Positions 35,014-43,518 of a stretch of 45,156 bases of DNA are shown piece after piece; position 1 is the stretch's first letter, and each line of letters starts with the position of its first letter. Source of the stretch: Planctomycetota bacterium (GTDB lineage Bacteria > Planctomycetota > Phycisphaerae > WQYP01). The notes under the pieces are model-generated. The model did no database searches and was not told where the DNA came from. It saw only the letters and a program-made list of their open reading frames with translations. The stretch lies in the NCBI GenBank assembly GCA_021799715.1, contig JAJYZY010000002.1, positions 1 through 45,156 on the forward strand, given 5' to 3'. A program made the translations under genes and the position numbers.

Positions 35014-35913
35014 ATGGAACAAACGCAGCGAATCGGCATTATCGGTGGATCGGGACTCGGGCAACATCTGCTTATGCCCGGCGACGGCAAGGCCGTGGAT
35101 ATTCAAACTCCATTCGGCCCGCCGGCGGCACCGCCGATTCTTGCGGACTGGAAAGGCATTCCAGTGGCCATTCTGGCGCGACACGGGCCGGGACATGTTT
35201 ACAATCCGACGCAAATTCCCTACCGTGCCAATATATATGCGTTGAAAATGCTGGGTTGCCGATGGATTCTGGCATCCGGCGCGGTTGGTAGCCTGAATGA
35301 AAACCTGCATCCGCGCCAACTGGTAATGGTGGATCAGGCCATTGACCGCACGGTGCATCGCGCGGGAAGCTTCTTTGATCATGCGGCGGTGCATGTTGAT
35401 TTCGCCGAGCCGGTTTGCGAGAAGCTGCGCCAAATTGTCTACGAAAGCCGCACTGATCTTGCTGCCGATGCGGTCGTGCATCCGCGCGGGACGTATGTGT
35501 GCATGGAAGGTCCGGCATTTTCCACGCGCGCGGAGTCCCGACTTCATCGCGGTTGGGGTGGAGATTTAATCGGCATGACACTTCTGCCGGAAGCTAAATT
35601 GGCGCGCGAGGCGGAAATCAGCTATGCCTCCATTGCTTTGATTACGGATTATGACGCATGGAAGCCCCATACCCCTGGACAGGCACCAATGGAACTCATG
35701 CGGAAAATTATCAGCCACCTGCAGGTCGCATCCGAGAACGCGCTGCATTTAATCCGGGCGGCTTTGGGGCGAATCTGGGAAGCCCGCACGGAAGATTTCC
35801 CGTCGCATCGGGCGCTGGAGCTGGCGATTTTCTCGGATAAAGCGAAAATAAATCCGGAGGCAAGACAGCGGCTGGATGTAATATGGGGAAAATATTTTCC
35901 TCGCGCGCAATAG
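35014..35913 (+). CDS. mtnP: S-methyl-5'-thioadenosine (or inosine) phosphorylase
   Basis: Cleaves methylthioadenosine, a polyamine and ethylene-type by-product, into adenine and methylthioribose-1-phosphate as part of methionine salvage. The 299-residue enzyme has the family motifs GIIGGSGLG, LARHGPGH, TYVCMEGPAFSTRAES and GMTLLPEAKLAREAEI, followed by LITDYDAW. The DYDAW form, as opposed to other variants, supports a methylthiopurine rather than guanosine enzyme; adenosine versus inosine preference is not certain. The ATG at 35014 has AAGG 9 nt upstream. It is divergent from leuS and lies 57 bp before the large propeller gene, which may be read through from it. Confidence 0.9.
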   Translation: MEQTQRIGIIGGSGLGQHLLMPGDGKAVDIQTPFGPPAAPPILADWKGIPVAILARHGPGHVYNPTQIPYRANIYALKMLGCRWILASGAVGSLNENLHPRQLVMVDQAIDRTVHRAGSFFDHAAVHVDFAEPVCEKLRQIVYESRTDLAADAVVHPRGTYVCMEGPAFSTRAESRLHRGWGGDLIGMTLLPEAKLAREAEISYASIALITDYDAWKPHTPGQAPMELMRKIISHLQVASENALHLIRAALGRIWEARTEDFPSHRALELAIFSDKAKINPEARQRLDVIWGKYFPRAQ

Positions 35914-35970
35914 CATAGCCCGCGGCCGGCATTATTTCGGTTATCGTTGAATAAATGGAGCCCCACACGC

Positions 35971-38900
35971 ATGAACCCCCGGCCAACAGGTGACAGATCG
36001 CAGCACAAAAAGTCGGGCCGCGCTCCGGCAGCGGCGATAGCCGGTTTGTGCATGTTCGTTGCGAGCGGGGTGTTTTGCGCGGCCGCCGTCATGGAATCAC
36101 CCAAGCCGGCCTTGCGGGTCCGCATTGTTCAACCGTCCGCACCGGGGCAAGGACGGACGGGGAGTTTCTCGCATATTGAGGTTAATGATTCTTTTGGTGC
36201 CCAGGACATGCTGCGTACCGCCAGGCGGCTGATTGCCAGCGGCCACCTCACACAAGCGGTCCGGACTTACCAGCACATTGCTTTAAAATACGGCAACAGC
36301 GTCACAAAACAACCGGACGGCAGTTATCAATCAGTGCGTAAGCATGTCTGGAAGCTCCTTTTGGCCATACCGGCGGTGCAACACGGCCTGTACAATCAGA
36401 TTTACGGATTAAAAGCCCGGCAGGTCATCGATCTGGCGCGGAGAACCCATTCGCTATTCAGCTTGACCGCCGCCTGTGAACGCTATTTTGCCACGAATGC
36501 CACCGGCACGGCATTACAATTTGTGGCCGCCCGAGAGTTTGAACGAGGACGATTTTCCTTAGCCGCGCGACTGTGGATTCAGTTGATCAAACACCCGGCG
36601 ATGTCCTCCCAACAGCCGGTATTATTGCACGATGCCGTGGTCGCGGCATGGCTGGCCGACGAAAAGAATCTCGCCGGAACGCTGTTAATAAAGCTGGAAA
36701 AAGCCGCGCCGAACGCAACGGGCAATATCGGGGGAAAGCGCGTGAAACTCCTGGCTGACGCCCGGCAGGTACTTCGGCGGAGAACTCCATATCATGCGTC
36801 CATGCCGGCGGGAATCTGGCCAACGTTTGAAGGTAACTTCAAGCGAAATGGCGTGGCCGCGCACGGAACCCTGCCGGCCGCGGTGATGTGGACAAAGCCT
36901 TTGAATGCCTTTGCACAAAATCACGCCTCCAATTCGGCGTCGCTGCAGTATCAGAACGAACTGCGCCAATTTCTACCGGCATTCGGTCTGAATGTTGATC
37001 CGGCCACGGGAAAAACTTCCGGCGATGTGCTGTACTCTTTCCCCACCTGCCGCAAAGGCATTTTGTATCTGAATCTGCAGGATCGCATAAAAGCGGTGGA
37101 CATTAATTCCGGTTATACGCTTTGGCAATACCCGCACGGTGCACTTCCAGCCGACAGCGCCACCGCCGATCTGGCCACACTCATCAGTGAACTTGATCAT
37201 TACTCCTGCACACTGGAAAACGGAAAATTATACACCGTGCTCACCCGGCCCGGCGGCCCGGCGCAGATTCCCACGCAATTTGGAATGCCATCTGCCAAAC
37301 TGGAAATCGTATGCCTTAACGCGACGACCGGCGCGGTACAATGGCGGGATGCGGCGGCCGATATGATGCCCGGCGAAACGGGCCGAAATGTCTGGCCGGC
37401 CTGCATTCCCATTGCCGATCATCACGCCGTTTTTCTTGTTGTGGCGGCCACGCAACCCGGCACCGGCATGAATGAATTGAGCCTCGTGCGCTTAAACGCC
37501 GCAACCGGCGCGCGGCAATGGACCCATTATCTGTGCACCATTACCGGGCCGGCTTATGGCGTGTCACCATTTAACACCATCAACGTCATCCCGGCCATGG
37601 CGGATAATATGATTTATATCTCCACCGGGCTGGGTGCCGACATGGCCATTAATGCCGACTCCGGGCAGGTACGATGGCTGCGGCTCAATAACGTCGCATA
37701 CACCCCATTTACCAATATGCAATATGGCATTGTCCGGCGCATACCGCCCTGGCGCATGAATGCGCCGGTGGTTACCGGCGGGCGACTGATTTGCATGGAC
37801 AACGGCTTTGGAAGCGCTACACATCTTCATGTATACAATCGTTGGACGGGAGCCAAACTTCTCTCCCTGCCCTGCCGTTCGCTGCATCATGCCACCATGC
37901 TTCTGGGTGTCATTCATGGAGCGATGATCCTTGCGGGCCGACGAATATGCGCGGTCAACATTAAAACCGGGCAGCAGATCTGGGCCGGCGGGCTGATCCA
38001 CTCCTTCGGGACGCTTGCCGGACGTCCATTTCTAACCAGAGATGATATTTACGTACCTCTTAATACCGGACTGCTGCTGGTGAATTCCCGTACCGGAGCC
38101 ACGGACACCATGGCGAAATGGCCCGCCGGCAGCGGGGATTCCGCGGGCAACCTGCTGGTAACCGCCCATGAGGTGGTGGTGGTCAACGATCATCTCACTG
38201 CCGGTTATGCCCGCTGGAAAGATGCTCTGGCCTATCTCACCGGCCGCATCCATGCCCATCCTGACGAACCGGAGCCATACCTTACGCTCGCCGAAGTCGC
38301 ATTTCGGTCCAATCACGAATCCCTGGCCCAGGGCATGCTCAGCCGCGCTGTGACTTTGGCCCGGGGCGATATACAAAGCCTGCCGACTGCGGCGGGCCGG
38401 ATATTCCGTGTGTGCATGACCTTTGCCCGTGATGAAGCCCGTAAATCAGGCGCGAACACCGCTGAATTATTTTATCTGAAAAAAGCCAACCTTATCGCCA
38501 ATCAGCCGGATCAACAGGTTCAATGGCGCATGGCCATGGCCCGCTGCTATTTGCGGACAAAGCAGGCGGTTAAGGCCATGACGCTGCTCGAACAGATCCT
38601 CGCGCATGGACCGTTGCGGGCGGCGGCGGTGGATTATCGGGGCGTAAAACTGGCGGCATCCGCGGCGGCGCGGTCCATGATCCAACTCGATATCATCAAT
38701 GCGTTTGGAACAAAGATTTATGCGCCGTGGGAGCTTCGAGCGCGGAAGCTTCTCGTGCAGGCACAAAGTGAAAAATCGGCGGTCCCGTTGCAGCGCCTTA
38801 TTTTGCGGTATCCCAACAGCACCGCGGCTTTGCGGGCGGCACAACTGCTGTCCCGCCATTTTGCCGCGCGGCGACAATGGAGCCGCGCTTATGATATGCT

Positions 38901-40548
38901 GCTGTGGACGCGCCTAGCCCCGCCAACCACGCCGATGGATAAAGCCTGGCGGCTGTCGCGGCTCTGTTCGGCGCTTTCGCATCTGCATCATTACAACGAG
39001 GCCCTGGTTCTGGCGATGCGCGGCACGCGCGATTTTGCCGCTTACCATTGGAAAGGCCGACGGACGTGGACGTTCGCCGGCTACGCGCGGCACATCAAAC
39101 AAACCGCCCCCGCCCGCGCGGTGTATCGCCGAGCCACCCTCAACGCCGCCATCGGCTCGCAACTCGCGGTATCCGGGGCCATGCACGGTGATCTGCTGGA
39201 ACCGCTTGAGCATTCGCCACGGTATCGGCGCTACAATATGTTTCTCATGGGCAGCAAAGTTCCGGGCGGATATGACATTTCGGCCCGGCACGTCGCAGGT
39301 TTGAAGCCCATCTGGCACCTTCCGCTGAAGGGGGTACGCCGCGCGATGCTTGTCGGCTACTGGAAAAGCGCCGCCATTATCGCCACCAATAATCAAGTCA
39401 TGGCCGTTAACGCGGACACGGGCCGTGTGAAGTGGACACAACAGCCACTGACAACGGGGCGCCACCCCGGCTTTTTAACGCCGGCCCCAAACGCCATGAT
39501 GCCCGCCATGCAACGAATGGTTATGCTGCAAAATGGCATCATGATCAACGGTGGCCTGCCCGGATACAACGTCATATCTCCAAAATTTGCCGCACAATGG
39601 CGGGAATCGCTGATTCAGCGCTATCTGGGCGTTTCCAGCTTCCGGCTGATCAAAATGCTTCCCGGTGGGCTGCTGGTGGCCGGGATGCAGGGCCTGACGG
39701 TGTACAATCCACTTGATGGAAAGCCACTGTGGAAGAGCGCCTCCGTGTTGCGAAAATACGGAACCATTGCGTTTATACGGCAAACACGCCGCTACTTTGC
39801 CGTCGCCATGAACCTGCCCATTAACCGCATTGTATTAATCAGCCGGCGCAGCGGCCGCATCGCGGGCATTATGCCGGCCAATTCCGCCGATCACTTTTTC
39901 TGGATGCAAGCCGACCCCGCGGGCAGATTGCTGCTGTGCGGCCAAAGGGGCGCGGCGATGTTTGATCCCGCCTTAAGCATCTCCGCGCCAATATGGAGTC
40001 GAAACGATCTGCATGATGCGTTCCCGACGGCCGCGAGCCTGACCGTGGACGGCCTGATCATGCCCACGGCCACCGGCATGACGTGCATGAATGTAACCAG
40101 CGGCGCAATAAGGTGGAATCAACCGGGGTTGAATGCGGGACTTACCTCCAGCGGCATGATCTGGATGCAAACCGCCCTGAATCGAAATACGCTGGTCATG
40201 CTCACGCCGCGAAATCTAATGGCCATCTCCACCCGCACAGGCCAAATTGCATGGAAAGCTGAATTTGTCATGCAGACGCGGCCTCCGTTGACGGCGGCAC
40301 AAATCGGCGATCCGGATATTGTGGCCATGGCCCAGGGACCGGTGGGGCCGACGCCTGATGTCATGCACCTGTATCTGATTAATCAAAAAGACAGGCAGGG
40401 GCGGCTGGATAATGGGTCGATTGTGCTGGATCAGCAGCTTACACGATCCAACGGTGATGCACAGGCACCGGACATACAATCGTGGCTGCTGGTCAATGGC
40501 GGAATATTGTTTGAAGTCAATGGCGTCGTATTCTATTGCCATACATAA
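35971..40548 (+). CDS. very large exported protein with two PQQ-like beta-propellers and a TPR-like middle
   Basis: A 1525-residue protein with an N-terminal signal (AAAIAGLCMFVASGVFCAAA). Repeats of the PQQ-propeller type, with a Gly-rich turn then a Trp, are visible in two groups. The first lies at about residues 350-740 (DINSGYTLWQYP, LNATTGAVQWRD, LNAATGARQWTH, INADSGQVRWLR, VNIKTGQQIWAG). The second lies at about 1110-1525 (VNADTGRVKWTQ, YNPLDGKPLWKS, MNVTSGAIRWNQ, ISTRTGQIAWKA). Between them (~760-1080) are helical TPR-like repeats such as PEPYLTLAEVAFRSNHESLAQ. No dehydrogenase active-site motif is seen, so the propellers are probably scaffolds. The ATG at 35971 has GGAG 10 nt upstream. 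It heads a possible operon with the next two genes. Confidence 0.8.
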   Translation: MNPRPTGDRSQHKKSGRAPAAAIAGLCMFVASGVFCAAAVMESPKPALRVRIVQPSAPGQGRTGSFSHIEVNDSFGAQDMLRTARRLIASGHLTQAVRTYQHIALKYGNSVTKQPDGSYQSVRKHVWKLLLAIPAVQHGLYNQIYGLKARQVIDLARRTHSLFSLTAACERYFATNATGTALQFVAAREFERGRFSLAARLWIQLIKHPAMSSQQPVLLHDAVVAAWLADEKNLAGTLLIKLEKAAPNATGNIGGKRVKLLADARQVLRRRTPYHASMPAGIWPTFEGNFKRNGVAAHGTLPAAVMWTKPLNAFAQNHASNSASLQYQNELRQFLPAFGLNVDPATGKTSGDVLYSFPTCRKGILYLNLQDRIKAVDINSGYTLWQYPHGALPADSATADLATLISELDHYSCTLENGKLYTVLTRPGGPAQIPTQFGMPSAKLEIVCLNATTGAVQWRDAAADMMPGETGRNVWPACIPIADHHAVFLVVAATQPGTGMNELSLVRLNAATGARQWTHYLCTITGPAYGVSPFNTINVIPAMADNMIYISTGLGADMAINADSGQVRWLRLNNVAYTPFTNMQYGIVRRIPPWRMNAPVVTGGRLICMDNGFGSATHLHVYNRWTGAKLLSLPCRSLHHATMLLGVIHGAMILAGRRICAVNIKTGQQIWAGGLIHSFGTLAGRPFLTRDDIYVPLNTGLLLVNSRTGATDTMAKWPAGSGDSAGNLLVTAHEVVVVNDHLTAGYARWKDALAYLTGRIHAHPDEPEPYLTLAEVAFRSNHESLAQGMLSRAVTLARGDIQSLPTAAGRIFRVCMTFARDEARKSGANTAELFYLKKANLIANQPDQQVQWRMAMARCYLRTKQAVKAMTLLEQILAHGPLRAAAVDYRGVKLAASAAARSMIQLDIINAFGTKIYAPWELRARKLLVQAQSEKSAVPLQRLILRYPNSTAALRAAQLLSRHFAARRQWSRAYDMLLWTRLAPPTTPMDKAWRLSRLCSALSHLHHYNEALVLAMRGTRDFAAYHWKGRRTWTFAGYARHIKQTAPARAVYRRATLNAAIGSQLAVSGAMHGDLLEPLEHSPRYRRYNMFLMGSKVPGGYDISARHVAGLKPIWHLPLKGVRRAMLVGYWKSAAIIATNNQVMAVNADTGRVKWTQQPLTTGRHPGFLTPAPNAMMPAMQRMVMLQNGIMINGGLPGYNVISPKFAAQWRESLIQRYLGVSSFRLIKMLPGGLLVAGMQGLTVYNPLDGKPLWKSASVLRKYGTIAFIRQTRRYFAVAMNLPINRIVLISRRSGRIAGIMPANSADHFFWMQADPAGRLLLCGQRGAAMFDPALSISAPIWSRNDLHDAFPTAASLTVDGLIMPTATGMTCMNVTSGAIRWNQPGLNAGLTSSGMIWMQTALNRNTLVMLTPRNLMAISTRTGQIAWKAEFVMQTRPPLTAAQIGDPDIVAMAQGPVGPTPDVMHLYLINQKDRQGRLDNGSIVLDQQLTRSNGDAQAPDIQSWLLVNGGILFEVNGVVFYCHT

Positions 40549-40554
40549 TGGAAG

Positions 40555-40581
40555 GGGCGCGCCAATTATCAGGTCGCGCCC
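40555..40581 (+). repeat. GC-rich inverted repeat after the propeller gene
   Basis: GGGCGCG / CGCGCCC, a perfect 7 bp stem with a 13-nt loop, between the stop of the propeller gene and the start of the next. No T-run follows, so it is more likely an mRNA stability or attenuation element than a full terminator. Confidence 0.35.
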
Positions 40582-40592
40582 ATGGACGCTTT

Positions 40593-40598
40593 AAGGAG
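40593..40598 (+). promoter_or_regulatory. ribosome binding site deciding the GTG start at 40606
   Basis: AAGGAG lies 7 nt before a GTG (40606). The upstream in-frame ATG (40582) has no such site, so GTG is the better start. Confidence 0.6.
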
Positions 40599-40605
40599 TT
40601 GCATT

Positions 40606-41619
40606 GTGACAGGCGATACGGCAAATACCCGAGGGAATAACCACCAGACCGCCACGGCATCCGCACATCCCGTGCTGCTGGGATTTTTGCGGCAGGCCCG
40701 TTATGTCGCGGCATGCATTATTACGGGTGTACTGTTTCTTTTTCTGGCTCGCACAGTTATTCCATCTCCGAATATGGACGGCACCCGTGCTTTGGCGGCC
40801 GGTCCGGCTGTATCGCTGGCGGCTGAATTGGCAATGATCGGCGGCCTGGTGGCGGCCATTGCCATCGGCACACTGCTGACATGGCCCGATGCGCCTCATG
40901 CCGGACTTTTCATTGCATCGGTTGGCTTGATTTTCCTGGCCTGCCATTGGGGTCCGATCACATTGCTGCTGGCCCTGCACCAGAGCGATTTAGCCGGGGC
41001 CTATCGCACGCTGGCGTTGCAAAATATTTTCTGGCTGTTCTATATTCTAATCGGTGAGGCGCTTTCGCGCGGTATTTATGAATTGATCGGCTCGCGAAAC
41101 TGGCCGCTTTATATCGGGCTGCCGTGGCCGGTAAAAACGAATTCCACAAACGCTTCTTCCGCCGCCGGCTATCCATCTTTTGCCAATGTGCTCGTTGACA
41201 GCCTGCCATATCGTCCCGCGGCCGGGCGGATTGGACAAAATCTTCTGGCATTTATTTCCACAATCATAGCGGCGGGATTTTTTCTTTTTCTGCTGTTGAA
41301 ATCACAGCAGCCCGGACAGGCGATTTTTGCCTGTTCCGTTGCTTTTGCCGCCGCCGCGTTTATCGCTGCGCTTATCGCACCGATGGCTGACGCGTGGGTT
41401 ATCTGGATTACGCCGCCGATTATCGCCGCCGCCGGTGGTTTTCTCGCACCCCACTTCCCACAGCCGTATCCCGCCCACACCGGTTTGTTTCTCATGCGCA
41501 CATTACCCATTTATTACAATTCCGCGGGACTGGCGGGGGCTATTTTCGGCTATTACGGCGCGGTGCGAACACACTTTCGTCGCGTCGTGGAAATTGCTCC
41601 ATTGAACGCCCCGTCCTGA
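40606..41619 (+). CDS. orphan polytopic membrane protein
   Basis: A 337-residue protein I do not recognise. It has about eight or nine hydrophobic segments, for example YVAACIITGVLFLFLA, AELAMIGGLVAAIAIGTLL, FIASVGLIFLACHW and FIAALIAPMADAWVIWI, and a ~55-residue loop (about residues 170-225; NWPLYIGLPWPVKTNSTNAS) between two helices. No enzyme motif is visible. It resembles small integral membrane proteins encoded beside sensor kinases only in general form. It follows the propeller gene (58 bp) and precedes the haem-type kinase (34 bp), so a shared pathway is plausible. Confidence 0.6.
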   Translation: MTGDTANTRGNNHQTATASAHPVLLGFLRQARYVAACIITGVLFLFLARTVIPSPNMDGTRALAAGPAVSLAAELAMIGGLVAAIAIGTLLTWPDAPHAGLFIASVGLIFLACHWGPITLLLALHQSDLAGAYRTLALQNIFWLFYILIGEALSRGIYELIGSRNWPLYIGLPWPVKTNSTNASSAAGYPSFANVLVDSLPYRPAAGRIGQNLLAFISTIIAAGFFLFLLLKSQQPGQAIFACSVAFAAAAFIAALIAPMADAWVIWITPPIIAAAGGFLAPHFPQPYPAHTGLFLMRTLPIYYNSAGLAGAIFGYYGAVRTHFRRVVEIAPLNAPS

Positions 41620-41653
41620 AAAAAGCCGGTAGCGCAGAACCTGCTTTGTTTAT

Positions 41654-43351
41654 ATGGTTGGCCGCGCTGCGGCGAATGAATTGCAAAGAATGATCGGCAT
41701 GGCAAAAAAAGAGCTTACGATTTCCCTGGCGGCCAAATGCCAATTGCTCTTCGGATTCGCCGTACTGGTCATTATCGCCGGCGCTCTGGCGGTACCATGG
41801 CAACGCATGGAACAGCTCACGAGTCGTGAGCCGGTCTATGAAGCCCGAATTGCGGCGGATATGACGCTGCGGGAAGTTCACGAACAAAAAAGCGACGCCA
41901 AAAACGGGGATCAATCAGCCATTCTCTGGCAGGCGGCGCATTTACGCCGGTTGCATTATCCCCAACCAACCATCGCCATGCTTCAGCGCCCCGGCACGGT
42001 TCCGACCCATGTTACCGCCTTTGAAGCATCCGCGATTCAATATTTTCTTAAACACTCCCGGCAGAATCAGTATGGAACATTATCGCAGGGGATTCCCCAC
42101 CATCCTGTTTACCAATATGCCGCCGCGGTGCGTGCTTCAGTAAGTTGCCTGCGTTGCCACGCTCAATGGCGTGCATGGTTGTATCCACCTGGCGGCAAAT
42201 CGCCTAATTCCCCGGCGGGCGTTGGAATATCGGCGGCGAAGGCGGCAACTGCGCCGCTTATGCCCACCGTGCCACCGCTGGTAGCCATTGTCCACGTCGC
42301 CATGCCCGTCACACCGGACCTTGACCAACTTCTTCTGAACCGCGTGGTTATTGTGGTGTCCGGTCTGATCGGCGGTTCGCTGGCCATTATTGTGTTTTAT
42401 CTCATAACCACCCGCCTGATTCTGCAACCGGTGCGGGTGTTGCGCAACACCGCTGAGAAAGTCTCCAAAGGAGATATGGATATTCGATCGGCAATCTCCA
42501 CGGGTGATGAATTTGAGCAATTATCCGACACGTTTAATACGATGCTCGCCACGCTCAAAGCGTCGCAGGACCAGTTGGAAGCCACCAATCGCAGTCTTGA
42601 TACGCGGGTTGGGGAATTGGCGCAATCCAATACTGACCTGTTTCAGGCCAGTAAAATGAAATCCGAATTTCTCACCAATGTCAGTCATGAATTGCGCACG
42701 CCGCTTAATGCCATTATCGGCTTTGCCGAACTTCTCTCCACCGCCAAACCCTCCGCCGATGACCCGCGTTGGAACCGCTACATTGACAATATCCTCACCA
42801 GCGCCCGGCAACTATTGGAACTTATCAACGATCTTCTGGATTTAGCCAAAATTGAGGCCGGAAAAATTGTACTCCGCACCGAGCGCATCAACGTCCCGGA
42901 TGTCTGTGAATCGCTGGTCAATTTCATGCGTCCGCTGGCTCAGAAGAAAAATATTGAACTATCGCTTTCGGTTCACGGATCAATACCGCTGGTCAGCACC
43001 GATCCGGCGCGATTTCAACAAATTCTCTATAACTTTCTCTCCAACGCCATAAAATTTACACCCGCCGACGGGCGCGTGACCATCTCCGTTGCCACGCGGG
43101 ATGCCGACCATGTGCAGGTAGCCGTCACCGACACCGGCCCCGGCATTGCCCCGGAACACCATGCGGGCATTTTTGAAAAATTTAATCAATTGGATGCCTC
43201 GGTAACGCGGCGCCACGGCGGCACCGGCCTGGGGTTGACCATCAGCCGCGAACTGGCCAATATGCTTAACGCCAAAATTGAACTGGTCAGTGATATCGGC
43301 AAAGGTGCCACCTTCAGCCTTATTATCCCGCTTGCCGCCAGCACGCAATAG
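41654..43351 (+). CDS. sensor histidine kinase with CxxCH haem-type periplasmic domain
   Basis: A 565-residue membrane sensor kinase. It has an N-terminal membrane helix (about 28-48), a periplasmic domain with a c-type haem motif CLRCH (165-169) of the Tll0287-like (DUF3365) kind, a second helix (about 225-250), a HAMP domain (RLILQPVRVLRN), a dimerisation domain with phospho-acceptor H345 in SHELRTPLN, and an ATPase domain (NFLSNAIKFTP, TDTGPGIAPEH, GGTGLGLTISREL). It probably senses redox state or a gas through haem; this is inference. No response regulator gene lies in the window. The start is uncertain: ATGs at 41654, 41690 and 41699 all lack a clear ribosome site. Confidence 0.88.
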   Translation: MVGRAAANELQRMIGMAKKELTISLAAKCQLLFGFAVLVIIAGALAVPWQRMEQLTSREPVYEARIAADMTLREVHEQKSDAKNGDQSAILWQAAHLRRLHYPQPTIAMLQRPGTVPTHVTAFEASAIQYFLKHSRQNQYGTLSQGIPHHPVYQYAAAVRASVSCLRCHAQWRAWLYPPGGKSPNSPAGVGISAAKAATAPLMPTVPPLVAIVHVAMPVTPDLDQLLLNRVVIVVSGLIGGSLAIIVFYLITTRLILQPVRVLRNTAEKVSKGDMDIRSAISTGDEFEQLSDTFNTMLATLKASQDQLEATNRSLDTRVGELAQSNTDLFQASKMKSEFLTNVSHELRTPLNAIIGFAELLSTAKPSADDPRWNRYIDNILTSARQLLELINDLLDLAKIEAGKIVLRTERINVPDVCESLVNFMRPLAQKKNIELSLSVHGSIPLVSTDPARFQQILYNFLSNAIKFTPADGRVTISVATRDADHVQVAVTDTGPGIAPEHHAGIFEKFNQLDASVTRRHGGTGLGLTISRELANMLNAKIELVSDIGKGATFSLIIPLAASTQ

Positions 43352-43518
43352 CGAATTCCGCCAAGCGGCTTTGTTATTGGTCTTATTCCACCATGTCGCC
43401 GCATTTTCATTTGGCTTCAGTCATGTTGCCCGCCGCGAAACTGCGGGAGTGGCATGTCATTTTCGCACCCTTGGACGCCTTTGCGTGCGCGCCGGATTAT
43501 GCTGGGACACCCAGAGCA

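Noticed and set aside
34900..35547. 215-codon frame on the minus strand opposite mtnP
   Set aside because: Covers most of the catalytic part of mtnP, which has all family motifs; a shadow frame.
9156..40581. Several 7 bp perfect hairpins as a common regulatory element
   Set aside because: Stem sequences differ, and a handful of such repeats is expected by chance in about 3-4 kb of intergenic DNA; they were listed singly with low confidence instead.
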